Assembly: GCF_018449775.1 (NCBI RefSeq)
Contig: NZ_JAAVVB010000001.1
Span: 1,426,001-1,490,000, forward strand
DNA length: 64,000 nucleotides
Origin: Mucilaginibacter sp. dw_454
Lineage (GTDB): Bacteria; Bacteroidota; Bacteroidia; Sphingobacteriales; Sphingobacteriaceae
Reading direction: 5' to 3'
Below, piece by piece: positions 1-8,191 of the stretch. Position 1 is the first letter of the stretch; every line of letters begins with the position of its first letter. The position numbers and the translations under genes are program-made. The notes under the pieces are model-generated. The model saw only the letters and a list, made by a program, of their open reading frames with translations. It did no database searches and was not told where the DNA came from.

Positions 1-459
1 AATCTGTTCTAAAGTGTAGCAGGCGCCGCCGCCTTTGTTTACCGTATTCTCTAATACCACCAGGCTGGTATGCGGGTAGTGTATGTTTTCGGCGTTGATC
101 TCGGGTTCGATCATGTCAGCAGTCAGTATCCCCCGATAGCCATTTAGTAACCTTGTCGATACACCCGAGTTGAATGCAATGCCTCCACCCTCGTAGCGGT
201 ACACGTGTGCGGTTTGGTCGGCAATCAGCTCGTCTAAGGGCTGGGTAAAGCACTTAATGGCTATCTGGTTAGTCATGGTGCCTGATGGGCAGAAGATGCC
301 GGCTTCCATACCGAATAGAGCGGCAGCTTTCTCCTCCAATGCGTTTATGGTTTCATCCTCACCGAAAACGTCGTCACCTACTTTGGCGCTAAACATGGCC
401 TCCAGCATCCCCGGTGTGGGTTTGGTAACGGTATCGCTGCGTAAATCAACAGTAGTCAT
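1..459 (-). CDS. ltaE: Low-specificity L-threonine aldolase, C-terminal part outside the window
   Basis: PLP-dependent fold-type I enzyme expected to cleave L-threonine/allo-threonine to glycine and acetaldehyde. The visible 153 residues start MTTVDLRSDTVTKPTPGMLE and contain VGDDVFGEDETINALEEKAA and the FCPSGTMTNQIA segment, which are hallmarks of the N-terminal half of this family. The gene runs off the left edge, so the PLP lysine is not visible. The ATG at 457-459 is chosen because the family motif begins two codons later. It is divergent from the gene at 500, with only 40 bp between the start codons. Family assignment is firm; substrate preference is inferred. Confidence 0.93.
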   Translation of the reverse strand, partial: MTTVDLRSDTVTKPTPGMLEAMFSAKVGDDVFGEDETINALEEKAAALFGMEAGIFCPSGTMTNQIAIKCFTQPLDELIADQTAHVYRYEGGGIAFNSGVSTRLLNGYRGILTADMIEPEINAENIHYPHTSLVVLENTVNKGGGACYTLEQI

Positions 460-499
460 ATTAAATGTCGTAAAATTGCGTTATTTGTGTTTTATATCT

Positions 500-1195
500 A
501 TGAAGCGCCCAATTTTAATCATTTTATGCTGTATGCTGTTGTGTATAACAGCAAAATCACAATCGTGGCAACCAGGCTACTTTTACGATGTTAAAGGAAC
601 GAAAAATGCCGGATTAATCCGCATCAACCCGGGTGGCAAAGGGCCAATAAAAGATGAAGGCTTTATTGAATATAAAGAAGATGCCAAAGCCGAAACAATC
701 AAGCTTAGCGCCAGTGATCTGCGATCGTTTGTAGCAAGCCGCGATAGCTTTATTGTGGCAGCAGCCCCACCAATGGGCTGGGCCAAGAACGATCTTGATT
801 TTGTACGTGTAGCTGTAGATGGTCCATTGCGCTTATTCGAGGCCAAAGGCGGCGCGGGTAGTGGTGGCGGGTCGGGCTTTCAACCGGGCATTGGTTTAGG
901 TGTAGCCGGCGGCGGCGGCACAGGCGGCTTCGGTGGTGGGCTTGGCGGTGGTATATCTATTCCTATTGGCGGTGGTGGTCATGGAAAAAGCGGTAAATCC
1001 GTATATTATTTTGGCGCCAATACTGCAGGCATGAAACCCATTACCGAGCAAAACTTCATCGATGTAATGAGTGAAATCATGGGCGACGAGCCTGATGTGG
1101 TGGAGAAGATCCAAACCAAGAAATTTGGTCCGCACGATATGGATAAGTTAATAGCTTATTATAATCAAGTGATTGCAGGGGATGCGCAGAAATAG
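500..1195 (+). CDS. Secreted glycine-rich protein of unknown function
   Basis: 231 residues. A reading frame is open from 257, but that upstream part is antisense to the threonine aldolase gene. The ATG at 500 gives a clean signal peptide (KRP, hydrophobic residues 4-16, cleavage near AKSQS), so I use it. The mature protein starts WQPGYFYDVKGTKNAGLI, a style common in exported Bacteroidetes proteins, and then has a globular part to about residue 115. Residues 117-163 are almost half glycine with no charged residues in the core. A short helical tail (residues 180-225) follows. No catalytic motif is visible and I do not recognise the family. It is convergent with the GT87-like gene, 2 bp away. 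Confidence 0.8.
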   Translation: MKRPILIILCCMLLCITAKSQSWQPGYFYDVKGTKNAGLIRINPGGKGPIKDEGFIEYKEDAKAETIKLSASDLRSFVASRDSFIVAAAPPMGWAKNDLDFVRVAVDGPLRLFEAKGGAGSGGGSGFQPGIGLGVAGGGGTGGFGGGLGGGISIPIGGGGHGKSGKSVYYFGANTAGMKPITEQNFIDVMSEIMGDEPDVVEKIQTKKFGPHDMDKLIAYYNQVIAGDAQK

Positions 1196-1197
1196 GA

Positions 1198-2424
1198 TCA
1201 GCTGATACTCACTAACCAGTCTTTATTCTTTAAACGTTCGTATTGCTGATCGATCTTTGATTTCTCGGCTACGAAGTTATTGAACAGCAACTCATAAACT
1301 ATCTTCACCCAGATCACAATTACCGGCCAGGCTTTCATAGAGTATTTAGCGATATAAGGCTCACGAATGAACTTCGGTACGGCATCTGTTAACCCCAGCC
1401 CGGTTATAACAAGTACCAGTACCAGTAAAATGATATTTGTGGTTGAATACGGTTTGTCTTGTATCAGCATCCAGATAAATACACCTGTAACGGCTATAAT
1501 GTAAGTTGGATGCTCGGCACCGGTACTGAATATCACTACCAAAATTAAAGCAGATGCTAATATTTGAGCACGGAATTTAAATGACTTGTATTGGCTAAAT
1601 CTTAATAGCGGGGTAAGAAACAGCAAAGCCCCGGCAACCAAAAACGGACCGTTAGGTATGTTGATATTGTGGGTTAATCTTCGTACCACACCCATTACGC
1701 AAATATCCTGCGGCGAGTCAAAATAGGCATTTAAACCAACTTTGCTGTGCACCGCCACCAGCCACTGATGGTAAGAATTGATCATATAACCCGGGCTATA
1801 TAAAATCAGCGGAGCGACGAATAAAACTATAGACCAAATAGCTGTCCACAATACAAACTTGCCTTTATTGCGCGAGAACAAGAAGAACGTAAGCCCTATT
1901 ATTGGATAGAGCTTAATCATAAAACCCAACACAATAAACAAAGTTGCCCATTGGTCTTTCCCGCGCTCAACCAATGTAAAACTGAGCAATATCATAGCAG
2001 TTATGGCCGGATTAAACTGCATGTAAAACACTGAGTTGGCATATTCGATAGCGCAGAGCAATAGCAGTTGGCTTTTCTGTCGTGTAGTAAATGGCAATAA
2101 ATTAATAGCGAGTAGCAATGCCACAGCATTAGCTACCTCCCACAACAAAAAGCCCCAGGCATGCGGCAACAAAGCCGATGGCGCAATAACCAGCGGGAAA
2201 ACCGGCCCATAATAATACAGATCGCCGTACTCTTGCGGATAGCTTGCATACATATCTTTTTCTTGCCGAGCGTGGAAATAAGACGCTCTGAAAATTTTGT
2301 AGTTATTATCTATCCCACGCGAATATTTAAAAACGCAGGTGTAGGCAGCTACTGCTATGTACAGTACCCAAAGCCATTGGTAGCCCGTTAAATAGATAAC
2401 TTTCTTGTTGCTCACAGTCGACAA
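1198..2424 (-). CDS. GT87/DUF2029-type integral membrane glycosyltransferase
   Basis: 408 residues with about nine to eleven hydrophobic segments. The first helix (residues 12-30) is followed by an extracytoplasmic loop carrying RGIDNNYKIFRASYFHARQE and DLYYYGPVFPLVIAPSALLP, the arrangement seen in polyprenol-phosphate-mannose dependent GT-C enzymes of the GT87 family (DUF2029). Such enzymes transfer a sugar from a lipid carrier outside the cytoplasmic membrane; acceptor and sugar cannot be told here. The C-terminus is cytoplasmic and charged (EKSKIDQQYERLKNKDWL). It is preceded by a 343-bp intergenic stretch and appears to be its own transcription unit. Confidence 0.75.
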   Translation of the reverse strand: MSTVSNKKVIYLTGYQWLWVLYIAVAAYTCVFKYSRGIDNNYKIFRASYFHARQEKDMYASYPQEYGDLYYYGPVFPLVIAPSALLPHAWGFLLWEVANAVALLLAINLLPFTTRQKSQLLLLCAIEYANSVFYMQFNPAITAMILLSFTLVERGKDQWATLFIVLGFMIKLYPIIGLTFFLFSRNKGKFVLWTAIWSIVLFVAPLILYSPGYMINSYHQWLVAVHSKVGLNAYFDSPQDICVMGVVRRLTHNINIPNGPFLVAGALLFLTPLLRFSQYKSFKFRAQILASALILVVIFSTGAEHPTYIIAVTGVFIWMLIQDKPYSTTNIILLVLVLVITGLGLTDAVPKFIREPYIAKYSMKAWPVIVIWVKIVYELLFNNFVAEKSKIDQQYERLKNKDWLVSIS

Positions 2425-2523
2425 TATTACAATTATTTCAAAATATTAGACAGGTTATATTTTTCAGAAGCGTACTTGCGGCTATCGTGTATTAAAAACT
2501 CATTACCAATAATCTAATTTAAG

Positions 2524-2614
2524 TATTACAAGGCGGGCCTGGCCTAATCATTAATAATGATAAGCCATTTCTGATGAGTTTGGGGAAAAACATCAGTGGC
2601 CCTGTCTTGTAATA
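2524..2614. other. 91-nt element able to fold as a three-way junction (inside a 343-bp gene-free stretch)
   Basis: The gene-free stretch 2425-2767 holds no convincing ORF but contains nested inverted repeats. The outer stem is TATTACAAG (2524-2532) with CTTGTAATA (2606-2614), extended by GGGCC (2535-2539) with GGCCC (2598-2602). Inside are two hairpins: TGGC/GCCA plus ATCATT/AATGAT (2540-2567), and CTGATG/CATCAG (2571-2596). To the right lie ACCGGT-TAAC-ACCGGT (2615-2630), GTAAC/GTTAC (near 2710) and AATGTTC/GAACATT (2731-2762). The element sits between two minus-strand genes, so it could be a leader of the GT87-like gene, a terminator of the flavoprotein gene, or a palindromic repeat. No known riboswitch core was recognised. 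Confidence 0.55.
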
Positions 2615-2767
2615 ACCGGTTAACACCGGTATTAGTTAAATATGTTATTGTAAAAGGTTGCGTGTAAAACCAGCATAAGGCTACCGGAAAGGTCATTTTA
2701 CCACAATAGTAACAAACCTGTTACAAAAGTAATGTTCCATTTGACATTTCACATAGAACATTAAAAT

Positions 2768-3982
2768 TTAAATATTCTGAGCGATAACGAAACCGCTGGC
2801 CCAGGCCCATTGGAAATTATATCCACCCAACCAACCTGTAATATCAACACACTCGCCGCCAAAAAACAAGCCAGGCACTTGTTTGGCTTCTAAAGATTTT
2901 GACGAGAGTTCGCCGGTCGATACACCACCACGCATTACTTCCGCTTTGTCATAACCTTTGTCGCCGGCTGGCTTAACTTTAAAATGATGGATCAGGTTGT
3001 TGATGGCTTCCAAATCCGCCTTGCTTAAGGATGCCAGGTTTTTCTCTACCGGCAAATAACCATTTAGGGCTTCTGCAAATTTCCGGGTGTACGATCCTGC
3101 GAGAAAATTCAACAAAGTCTTTTTGCCATTTTCTTCGCGCTCTATTTGGATTAATTCAATGATATTTTGATTGGGCAATAAATCAATAAAAATCGACTCG
3201 CCAGGCCGCCAGTAAGATGATATTTGGAGGATAGCCGGTCCGCTTAAACCCCAATGAGTAAACAAAATATTCTCCTCAAAACTGGCTCTGTCGTTCCAAA
3301 CCCGGCAGAAGATACTATTGCCAGATAGCTGTTCATACCATTGCTGGTCTTTACCGGTGATGGTGAGCGGCACTAAGGCCGGCGCAGTATCCACTATTTT
3401 CAATCCAAATTTACGGGCAATACGTAGGCCGAAATCAGTGGCGCCCATTTTCTGTATGGGCAGTCCGCCTGCCGCAATCACAACCTTTGGAGTATTTAGA
3501 GTGACTGCTTTTCCATTGCATTCATAAGTAACCGCGAAGCCATCGGGAGTTTGCTCTATACTTTTAACATCAGCGTCTGTGCGAATCTCCTGACCCAGGT
3601 CATGACATAGTTCTGTAAAAACATTGACTACATCTTTTGCTTTATCGCTTTGCGGAAATAACTGACCCAGCGTTTTTTCTTTGCCGATAATGCCATACGT
3701 CTCAAAGAAACTGATGGTATCGTCTACAGTCCACTGCGCAAATGCACTCTTGCTAAAGTGTTCATTTTGTGAGATAAACTGCTTTGGCGAAGCGTATAGA
3801 TTAGTATAATTACACCGTCCACCGCCGCTTATTAAAATCTTAGCGCCTACCTTTTCGTTCTTCTCCAATAAGAGTGTGCGCTTGCCTAAAAAACCGGCTT
3901 GTACCGCGCACATTAGCCCGCAAGCGCCGCCGCCAATAATTATGGCATCAAAATCTGTTTGTTTTATTAAATTTGCTGCCAT
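2768..3982 (-). CDS. BaiN/HI0933-type NAD(P)/FAD-dependent oxidoreductase
   Basis: 404-residue flavoprotein. The N-terminus carries the dinucleotide-binding motif IIIGGGACGLMCA (about residues 14-26), then LLEKNEKVGAKILISGGGRC with NYTN, the family signature. The C-terminus has MRGGVSTGELSSKSLEAK, GLFFGGECVDITGWLGGYN and QWAWASG, which close the FAD site. Members include BaiN of bile-acid dehydroxylating clostridia, but in most bacteria the substrate is unknown. The frame is open to 4069, but that extension is antisense to nuoA. The ATG at 3980-3982 sits 16 residues before the FAD motif, as usual. Its start codon overlaps that of nuoA on the other strand. Confidence 0.88.
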   Translation of the reverse strand: MAANLIKQTDFDAIIIGGGACGLMCAVQAGFLGKRTLLLEKNEKVGAKILISGGGRCNYTNLYASPKQFISQNEHFSKSAFAQWTVDDTISFFETYGIIGKEKTLGQLFPQSDKAKDVVNVFTELCHDLGQEIRTDADVKSIEQTPDGFAVTYECNGKAVTLNTPKVVIAAGGLPIQKMGATDFGLRIARKFGLKIVDTAPALVPLTITGKDQQWYEQLSGNSIFCRVWNDRASFEENILFTHWGLSGPAILQISSYWRPGESIFIDLLPNQNIIELIQIEREENGKKTLLNFLAGSYTRKFAEALNGYLPVEKNLASLSKADLEAINNLIHHFKVKPAGDKGYDKAEVMRGGVSTGELSSKSLEAKQVPGLFFGGECVDITGWLGGYNFQWAWASGFVIAQNI

Positions 3983-4595
3983 GGTTGATGTTCCGCAAAT
4001 ATCAGAATTTGGCAAGATACTTATATTCCTAATTACAGGAATAATCTTCGTTGGCCTGATGTTTTTCATGAACAGGTTGATCGCCCCTCACAATCCGACC
4101 TCTGAAAAGCTAACCTCATACGAATGCGGTGAAGAACCAACCGGTAGCGCCTGGCTACCATTCAACTCCCGCTTTTACGTAATTGCGTTGGTGTTTTTGT
4201 TGTTTGATGTAGAGATGGTATTCGTTTTTCCATGGGCTACTGTGTTTGGAAACCACAAATTGATAGCTGCAGATGCGCGTTGGGGCTGGTTCTCATTAAT
4301 CGAAATGTTTATATTTTTAGGCATCCTGATATTGGGCTTGGTTTACGTTTGGGTAAAAGGCGATCTGGACTGGATCAAACCAAAACCGACGGTACCAACA
4401 ACAAATACCAGCATTCCTGCATCGTTATATGATCAATTAAACGCCAGCCAAAGCGTATTTAAAGTAAAAGCGTTTTCAGCTGAGCCTTTGTTGCAAACTG
4501 CAGCAGCCACCACACCGGTAACTGCTTCTACAGAAACAGTACCGATACGTAAACCGATGTTCAAGCCAACCTTTAAAAAACCAGTCGATGAGTAA
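3981..4595 (+). CDS. nuoA: NADH-quinone oxidoreductase subunit A, with long C-terminal tail
   Basis: Membrane subunit of respiratory complex I. Three membrane helices (about residues 10-32, 64-88, 102-125) and the conserved loop with [16 protein letters not shown] and [12 protein letters not shown] identify NuoA/ND3; Cys49 lies in the loop that moves during quinone turnover. Length is 204 residues, well above the roughly 120-130 usual for the family. The extra residues from about 132 are Pro/Thr/Ala-rich and end in [14 protein letters not shown]. The ATG at 3981 is used because anything upstream is antisense to the flavoprotein gene. It overlaps nuoB by 8 bp. Confidence 0.93.
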   Translation: MVDVPQISEFGKILIFLITGIIFVGLMFFMNRLIAPHNPTSEKLTSYECGEEPTGSAWLPFNSRFYVIALVFLLFDVEMVFVFPWATVFGNHKLIAADARWGWFSLIEMFIFLGILILGLVYVWVKGDLDWIKPKPTVPTTNTSIPASLYDQLNASQSVFKVKAFSAEPLLQTAAATTPVTASTETVPIRKPMFKPTFKKPVDE

Positions 4596-5070
4596 CGATA
4601 TCAATAGCGAAGGTGGTAGCGTAATGGTTACCAAGCTAAACGACTTGTTAAACTGGTCGCGTTTATCATCATTATGGCCCATGGGTTTTGGCATTGCTTG
4701 CTGCGCTATAGAAATGATGGGGTCTTATGCTTCGACTTACGATATGGACCGATTAGGTGTGTTTCCACGCCCTTCGGCTCGCCAGGCCGATGTGATCATC
4801 ATTGCCGGTACCGTTACTTTTAAAATGGCCGAACGTATTAAACGATTATACGAACAAATGCCCGAGCCTAAATATGTCATCTCTATGGGTTCATGCTCTA
4901 ATTGTGGCGGCCCTTACTGGCAGCATGGGTATCATGTAGTGAAAGGTGTCGACCGGGTTATCCCGGTAGATATTTACGTGCAAGGCTGTCCTCCACGTCC
5001 AGAGGCGCTGATAGGTGCCATTATTGAACTGCAAAAAAAGATTGAGGCTGAACATTTAATAGCAGGCTAA
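4588..5070 (+). CDS. nuoB: NADH-quinone oxidoreductase subunit B
   Basis: Peripheral-arm subunit that holds cluster N2, the last iron-sulfur cluster before quinone. The 160 residues include [10 protein letters not shown] (Cys38, Cys39), [10 protein letters not shown] (Cys103) and [10 protein letters not shown] (Cys134), the four N2 ligands. The start at 4588 lies inside the end of nuoA, implying coupled translation. An alternative ATG at residue 13 would remove a poorly conserved N-terminus. The expected next gene, nuoC, is not here; it is 4.4 kb downstream after unrelated genes. Confidence 0.96.
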   Translation: MSNDINSEGGSVMVTKLNDLLNWSRLSSLWPMGFGIACCAIEMMGSYASTYDMDRLGVFPRPSARQADVIIIAGTVTFKMAERIKRLYEQMPEPKYVISMGSCSNCGGPYWQHGYHVVKGVDRVIPVDIYVQGCPPRPEALIGAIIELQKKIEAEHLIAG

Positions 5071-5098
5071 ACAAATCAAATATTTTTATATTTGATTT

Positions 5099-5569
5099 AT
5101 GACCTCAACTAAACCACTCAAAAGCAACGCTTTAACAACCATACTCTGGCTTGGCCTGTTAACCGGCACCCTGGACGCTACATCGGCTATATTGCTTAAC
5201 TTAAAGCTGGGTCCGGAGGTTATTTTCAGATATATTTCGAGCGCATTGTTTGGCAAAGCAGCTTTTGCCGGCGGACCTGAAATGATTGTGTTTGGTATTT
5301 TGTTTCATTATTGCTTCGCTTATTTGTTTACTGCTATATTTTACATCGCTTATCCCGCCTGTATATCGGTAATTAAAAATAAATATGTGTTGGCCGCACT
5401 GTACGGCACGTTTACCTGGATAATTATGAATTTAATTGTGGTACCGATGAGCCATATCGGTAAGTTTCCCAGCAAACCGTCAAGCATCATTATCAATGCA
5501 ATAGTTTTGATGATTTGTTTTGGATTGCCGGTGGTGCTGGTGGCAGCTAAGAAATTAAAGATTCTATAA
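5099..5569 (+). CDS. Small four-helix membrane protein of unknown function
   Basis: 156 residues with four predicted membrane segments (about 13-33, 63-95, 98-120, 132-152) and a short basic C-terminus. The pattern, with LGLLTGTLDATSAIL in helix 1 and a long periplasmic loop, resembles uncharacterised membrane proteins of the YagU/DUF1440 kind, but I cannot assign the family firmly. It follows nuoB after 28 bp on the same strand, so it may be cotranscribed with nuoA-nuoB, yet it has no known link to complex I. Confidence 0.7.
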   Translation: MTSTKPLKSNALTTILWLGLLTGTLDATSAILLNLKLGPEVIFRYISSALFGKAAFAGGPEMIVFGILFHYCFAYLFTAIFYIAYPACISVIKNKYVLAALYGTFTWIIMNLIVVPMSHIGKFPSKPSSIIINAIVLMICFGLPVVLVAAKKLKIL

Positions 5570-5674
5570 CTATCATCTACCTGCAGTTTACTTTGTACTT
5601 ATAACCACTCCGCTCACAAAACCAAAATTCATTATTCATTTTTGAAGAATTTGGGGTAAACTTGCATTTACAAA

Positions 5675-6814
5675 ATGAAAGCATTTTACGGAGATCTTAA
5701 ACTCGGAATTTTAGGCGGCGGACAACTCGGCCGTATGCTCATTCAGCAAGCCATTAATTACAACGTCACGGTTAAAATACTTGATCCTGACCGCGAGGCT
5801 CCTTGCCGCAAATTATGTGATGAATTTGTAGTTGGCTCGTTAGGCGACTATGAAACCGTTTACAAATTCGGCAAGAAGGTGGATTTACTGACTATAGAGA
5901 TTGAAAAGGTTAATGTAGACGCTTTAGAGCAACTGGAACGCGAAGGCGTATTGATTTATCCCCAACCGAGAATCATTCGACTGATACAAGATAAGGGCCT
6001 GCAAAAGCAGTTTTTCAAAGAGAACGATATCCCGACTGCACCATTTAAAGTTATTGGTTCGATTGATGAGTTAAAACAAAGCGGTTTTACTTATCCATAT
6101 ATCCAAAAGTTAAGACGCGATGGCTACGATGGCCGTGGTGTTTATAAAGTGGCTGATGAAAATACATTGGCTAACGCCTTCACCGAACCAAGCCTGATAG
6201 AACATTTGATTGATTTTGAAAAAGAGATCAGTGTAATTGTGGCCCGCAACGAAAATGGCGAAGTTGCTACTTTCCCATTGGTGGAAATGGAATTCAATCC
6301 GCAGGTTAACCTGGTGGAGTTTTTGATCTCGCCGTCTACCCTATCCGCAGAAATACAAGCAGAAGCAGAGCAGATAGCGCGAAAAATAGCTGAGGATCTG
6401 AAGATCATTGGTATACTGGCCGTAGAAATGTTCTTGACTAAAGATGGAAAGATATTGGTAAATGAGTTAGCGCCACGTCCGCACAATAGCGGCCACCAAA
6501 GCATTGAAGGGAATGTAGTATCACAATTTGAACAGCACTTGCGTGCTATCTTTAACCAACCTTTGGGCGATACCTCTTGTATTGGCAATGCCGTAATGGT
6601 CAACGTATTGGGCGAACCTGGCTACGAAGGCCCGGCCGTTTACCAGGGAATTGAAAAAATATTAAAATGCCCTGGTGTATATGTACATTTATATGGCAAG
6701 GCGCTTACTAAGCCTTTTCGTAAAATGGGTCATGTGACGGTGGTGGATAGTGACAGAGATAAGGCGATAGAAAAGGCACGTTATGTGCAGAATACGTTGA
6801 AAGTCGTTAGTTAA
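5675..6814 (+). CDS. purK: N5-carboxyaminoimidazole ribonucleotide synthase (PurK)
   Basis: ATP-grasp enzyme of purine synthesis that uses ATP and bicarbonate to convert AIR to N5-CAIR. The 379 residues begin with LGILGGGQLGRMLIQQA (residues 8-24). The ATP-grasp core includes YIQKLRRDGYDGRGVYKV and the metal/ATP segment VNELAPRPHNSGH with a glutamate and histidine. Length is typical. A TAAACTTG promoter-like box lies about 15 bp before the ATG. It is followed by purE, the mutase of the next step, from which it is separated by a 77-bp palindromic repeat. Confidence 0.96.
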   Translation: MKAFYGDLKLGILGGGQLGRMLIQQAINYNVTVKILDPDREAPCRKLCDEFVVGSLGDYETVYKFGKKVDLLTIEIEKVNVDALEQLEREGVLIYPQPRIIRLIQDKGLQKQFFKENDIPTAPFKVIGSIDELKQSGFTYPYIQKLRRDGYDGRGVYKVADENTLANAFTEPSLIEHLIDFEKEISVIVARNENGEVATFPLVEMEFNPQVNLVEFLISPSTLSAEIQAEAEQIARKIAEDLKIIGILAVEMFLTKDGKILVNELAPRPHNSGHQSIEGNVVSQFEQHLRAIFNQPLGDTSCIGNAVMVNVLGEPGYEGPAVYQGIEKILKCPGVYVHLYGKALTKPFRKMGHVTVVDSDRDKAIEKARYVQNTLKVVS

Positions 6815-6821
6815 TAAACTA

Positions 6822-6898
6822 TGTCATTGCGAGCGTAGCGCGGCAACCGCGAATATTGCATCCTTGCGATTGCTTCGTCGTTCCTCCTCGCAATGACA
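6822..6898. repeat. 77-bp palindromic intergenic repeat, copy 1
   Basis: Begins TGTCATTGCGAGCGTAGCG and ends CTCCTCGCAATGACA, so the termini are inverted repeats. A near-identical 77-bp copy (about four differences) lies at 10021-10097. Related but more symmetrical elements are at 11304-11375 and 30450-30536. It lies between purK and purE; its last bases supply a spurious ATG at 6893 in frame with purE. No coding capacity. It looks like a non-autonomous REP/MITE-type element. Confidence 0.85.
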
Positions 6899-6913
6899 AC
6901 AGACAATAAAATT

Positions 6914-7411
6914 ATGAGCCAACCCAAAATAGGAATCATCATGGGCAGCAAATCGGATCTTCCGGTTATGCAGGATGCCGCCGACGTGTTAAATGAATTA
7001 GGTGTCGATTACGAAATCACAGTCGTGTCGGCCCACCGTACGCCCGACCGTATGTTTACTTACGCCCGCGAAGCTGCAGGCCGTGGAATTAAGGTGATCA
7101 TCGCCGGTGCAGGTGGTGCGGCACATTTACCGGGTATGGTAGCCTCGTTAACGCATTTACCGGTTATTGGTGTGCCGGTTAAATCAAGCAATTCTATTGA
7201 TGGTTGGGATTCTATCCTGTCTATCCTGCAAATGCCCAATGGCATTCCGGTTGCTACCGTAGCTTTAAATGCGGCTAAAAATGCAGGTATATTGGCTGCG
7301 CAGATCATTTCAACCGCTGACGAGCAAGTGGTTAAAAACCTCATCGCTTTTAAAGAAAGCTTGAAGAAAAAAGTAGAAGAATCGGCAGAAGAGATGAAGA
7401 CCGGAAAATAA
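6914..7411 (+). CDS. purE: N5-carboxyaminoimidazole ribonucleotide mutase (PurE)
   Basis: Converts N5-CAIR, made by PurK upstream, to CAIR. Contains IIMGSKSDLPVM (residues 8-19), the catalytic VVSAHRTPDR, GAGGAAHLPGMVAS and LQMPNGIPVATVAL, all class I PurE motifs. The frame is open from 6893, but that start lies in the repeat; the ATG at 6914 gives MSQPKIGIIMGS, the usual N-terminus, and a 165-residue product. The C-terminus is a Lys/Glu-rich helix. purK-purE probably form one transcript across the repeat. Confidence 0.96.
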   Translation: MSQPKIGIIMGSKSDLPVMQDAADVLNELGVDYEITVVSAHRTPDRMFTYAREAAGRGIKVIIAGAGGAAHLPGMVASLTHLPVIGVPVKSSNSIDGWDSILSILQMPNGIPVATVALNAAKNAGILAAQIISTADEQVVKNLIAFKESLKKKVEESAEEMKTGK

Positions 7412-7421
7412 ACATCAAATC

Positions 7422-8186
7422 ATGAGCAAGCTACTTTTACTGATACTGGCTTTGTTTAGTGTTAATATTTGCTTAGCACAAAAGCTATCCGTACCACTTA
7501 AAAATGTTCATTATTATACGCCTTCATCCAACAGATGGGTTTCTGAGGTAACGGTAACTGCTGATTCTATTACTTTTTTTAAAAGTAAATCCTCAAATAC
7601 TGAAGACCATCACTCTTTCAAGATCGTTTCCGAAGAAAAAAAAGGTGATTATTTTCTTATCTATATAAAAAGCGCCAGACGGCCTGTTTTTGATGTATTT
7701 GCTTTACGTTTTGCTAAAAACGATTATCTATATGTATGGTCAGACCTTACCGACCGATATAAGTCATTAGATGAAATCAAATCTGCATTTCCCGACACCT
7801 CTTTTTCCGGCAAATACTTTTCTACCTGGTATGCTAAACAAAAATTTGACCAATTGATAAAATACCCTGACTTATTAGACGCAGACAAACCTATGGTACA
7901 AAAGGTGACCGACGAATGGGTATCTCAATTGAAACAAAACGCTAATCAAACGAGGCCGGACGATATGTATGGCGCCGGGCGTGGCATAGATATGCTGGCT
8001 AAAGTTTTGGTAAACAACCATCTGAGCCCGATGGCAAGTTTAACAGATGCCAATAAGAAAATGGTTGAATACAATATAAAGATACCTTATATCCCGATTA
8101 AACGCACTCCGAGACCAATAAGACTTGATACCGGCAAAACTAAAAATGAAAATATTGTTATAGGTGCCCCGACCGGTAATCACTAA
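7422..8186 (+). CDS. Exported protein of unknown function
   Basis: 254 residues with a signal peptide (SKLLLLILALFSVNICLAQ, cleavage after A-Q). The mature part begins with a small beta-rich segment to about residue 120 (SITFFKSKSSN, YFLIYIKSARRPVFDVFALR), then a helical part with FSTWYAKQKFDQLIKYPD, and a proline/lysine-rich C-terminus (PIKRTPRPIRLDTGK). No catalytic motif is visible and I do not recognise the family. It follows purE by 10 bp on the same strand, likely cotranscribed, but the function need not be linked. Confidence 0.72.
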   Translation: MSKLLLLILALFSVNICLAQKLSVPLKNVHYYTPSSNRWVSEVTVTADSITFFKSKSSNTEDHHSFKIVSEEKKGDYFLIYIKSARRPVFDVFALRFAKNDYLYVWSDLTDRYKSLDEIKSAFPDTSFSGKYFSTWYAKQKFDQLIKYPDLLDADKPMVQKVTDEWVSQLKQNANQTRPDDMYGAGRGIDMLAKVLVNNHLSPMASLTDANKKMVEYNIKIPYIPIKRTPRPIRLDTGKTKNENIVIGAPTGNH

Positions 8187-8191
8187 CAAAT

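Noticed and set aside
257..499. Upstream in-frame extension of the glycine-rich protein gene
   Set aside because: It is antisense to the threonine aldolase gene and would bury the signal peptide.
2571..2590. CTGATGAG followed by a G/A-rich loop, like a hammerhead ribozyme core
   Set aside because: The stem II plus GAAA arrangement does not follow, and CTGATG instead pairs perfectly with CATCAG at 2591.
6142..6603. 153-residue minus-strand ORF inside purK
   Set aside because: Shadow of the purK coding frame.
6893..6913. Seven extra codons at the start of purE
   Set aside because: They lie in the end of the palindromic repeat and precede the normal PurE N-terminus.
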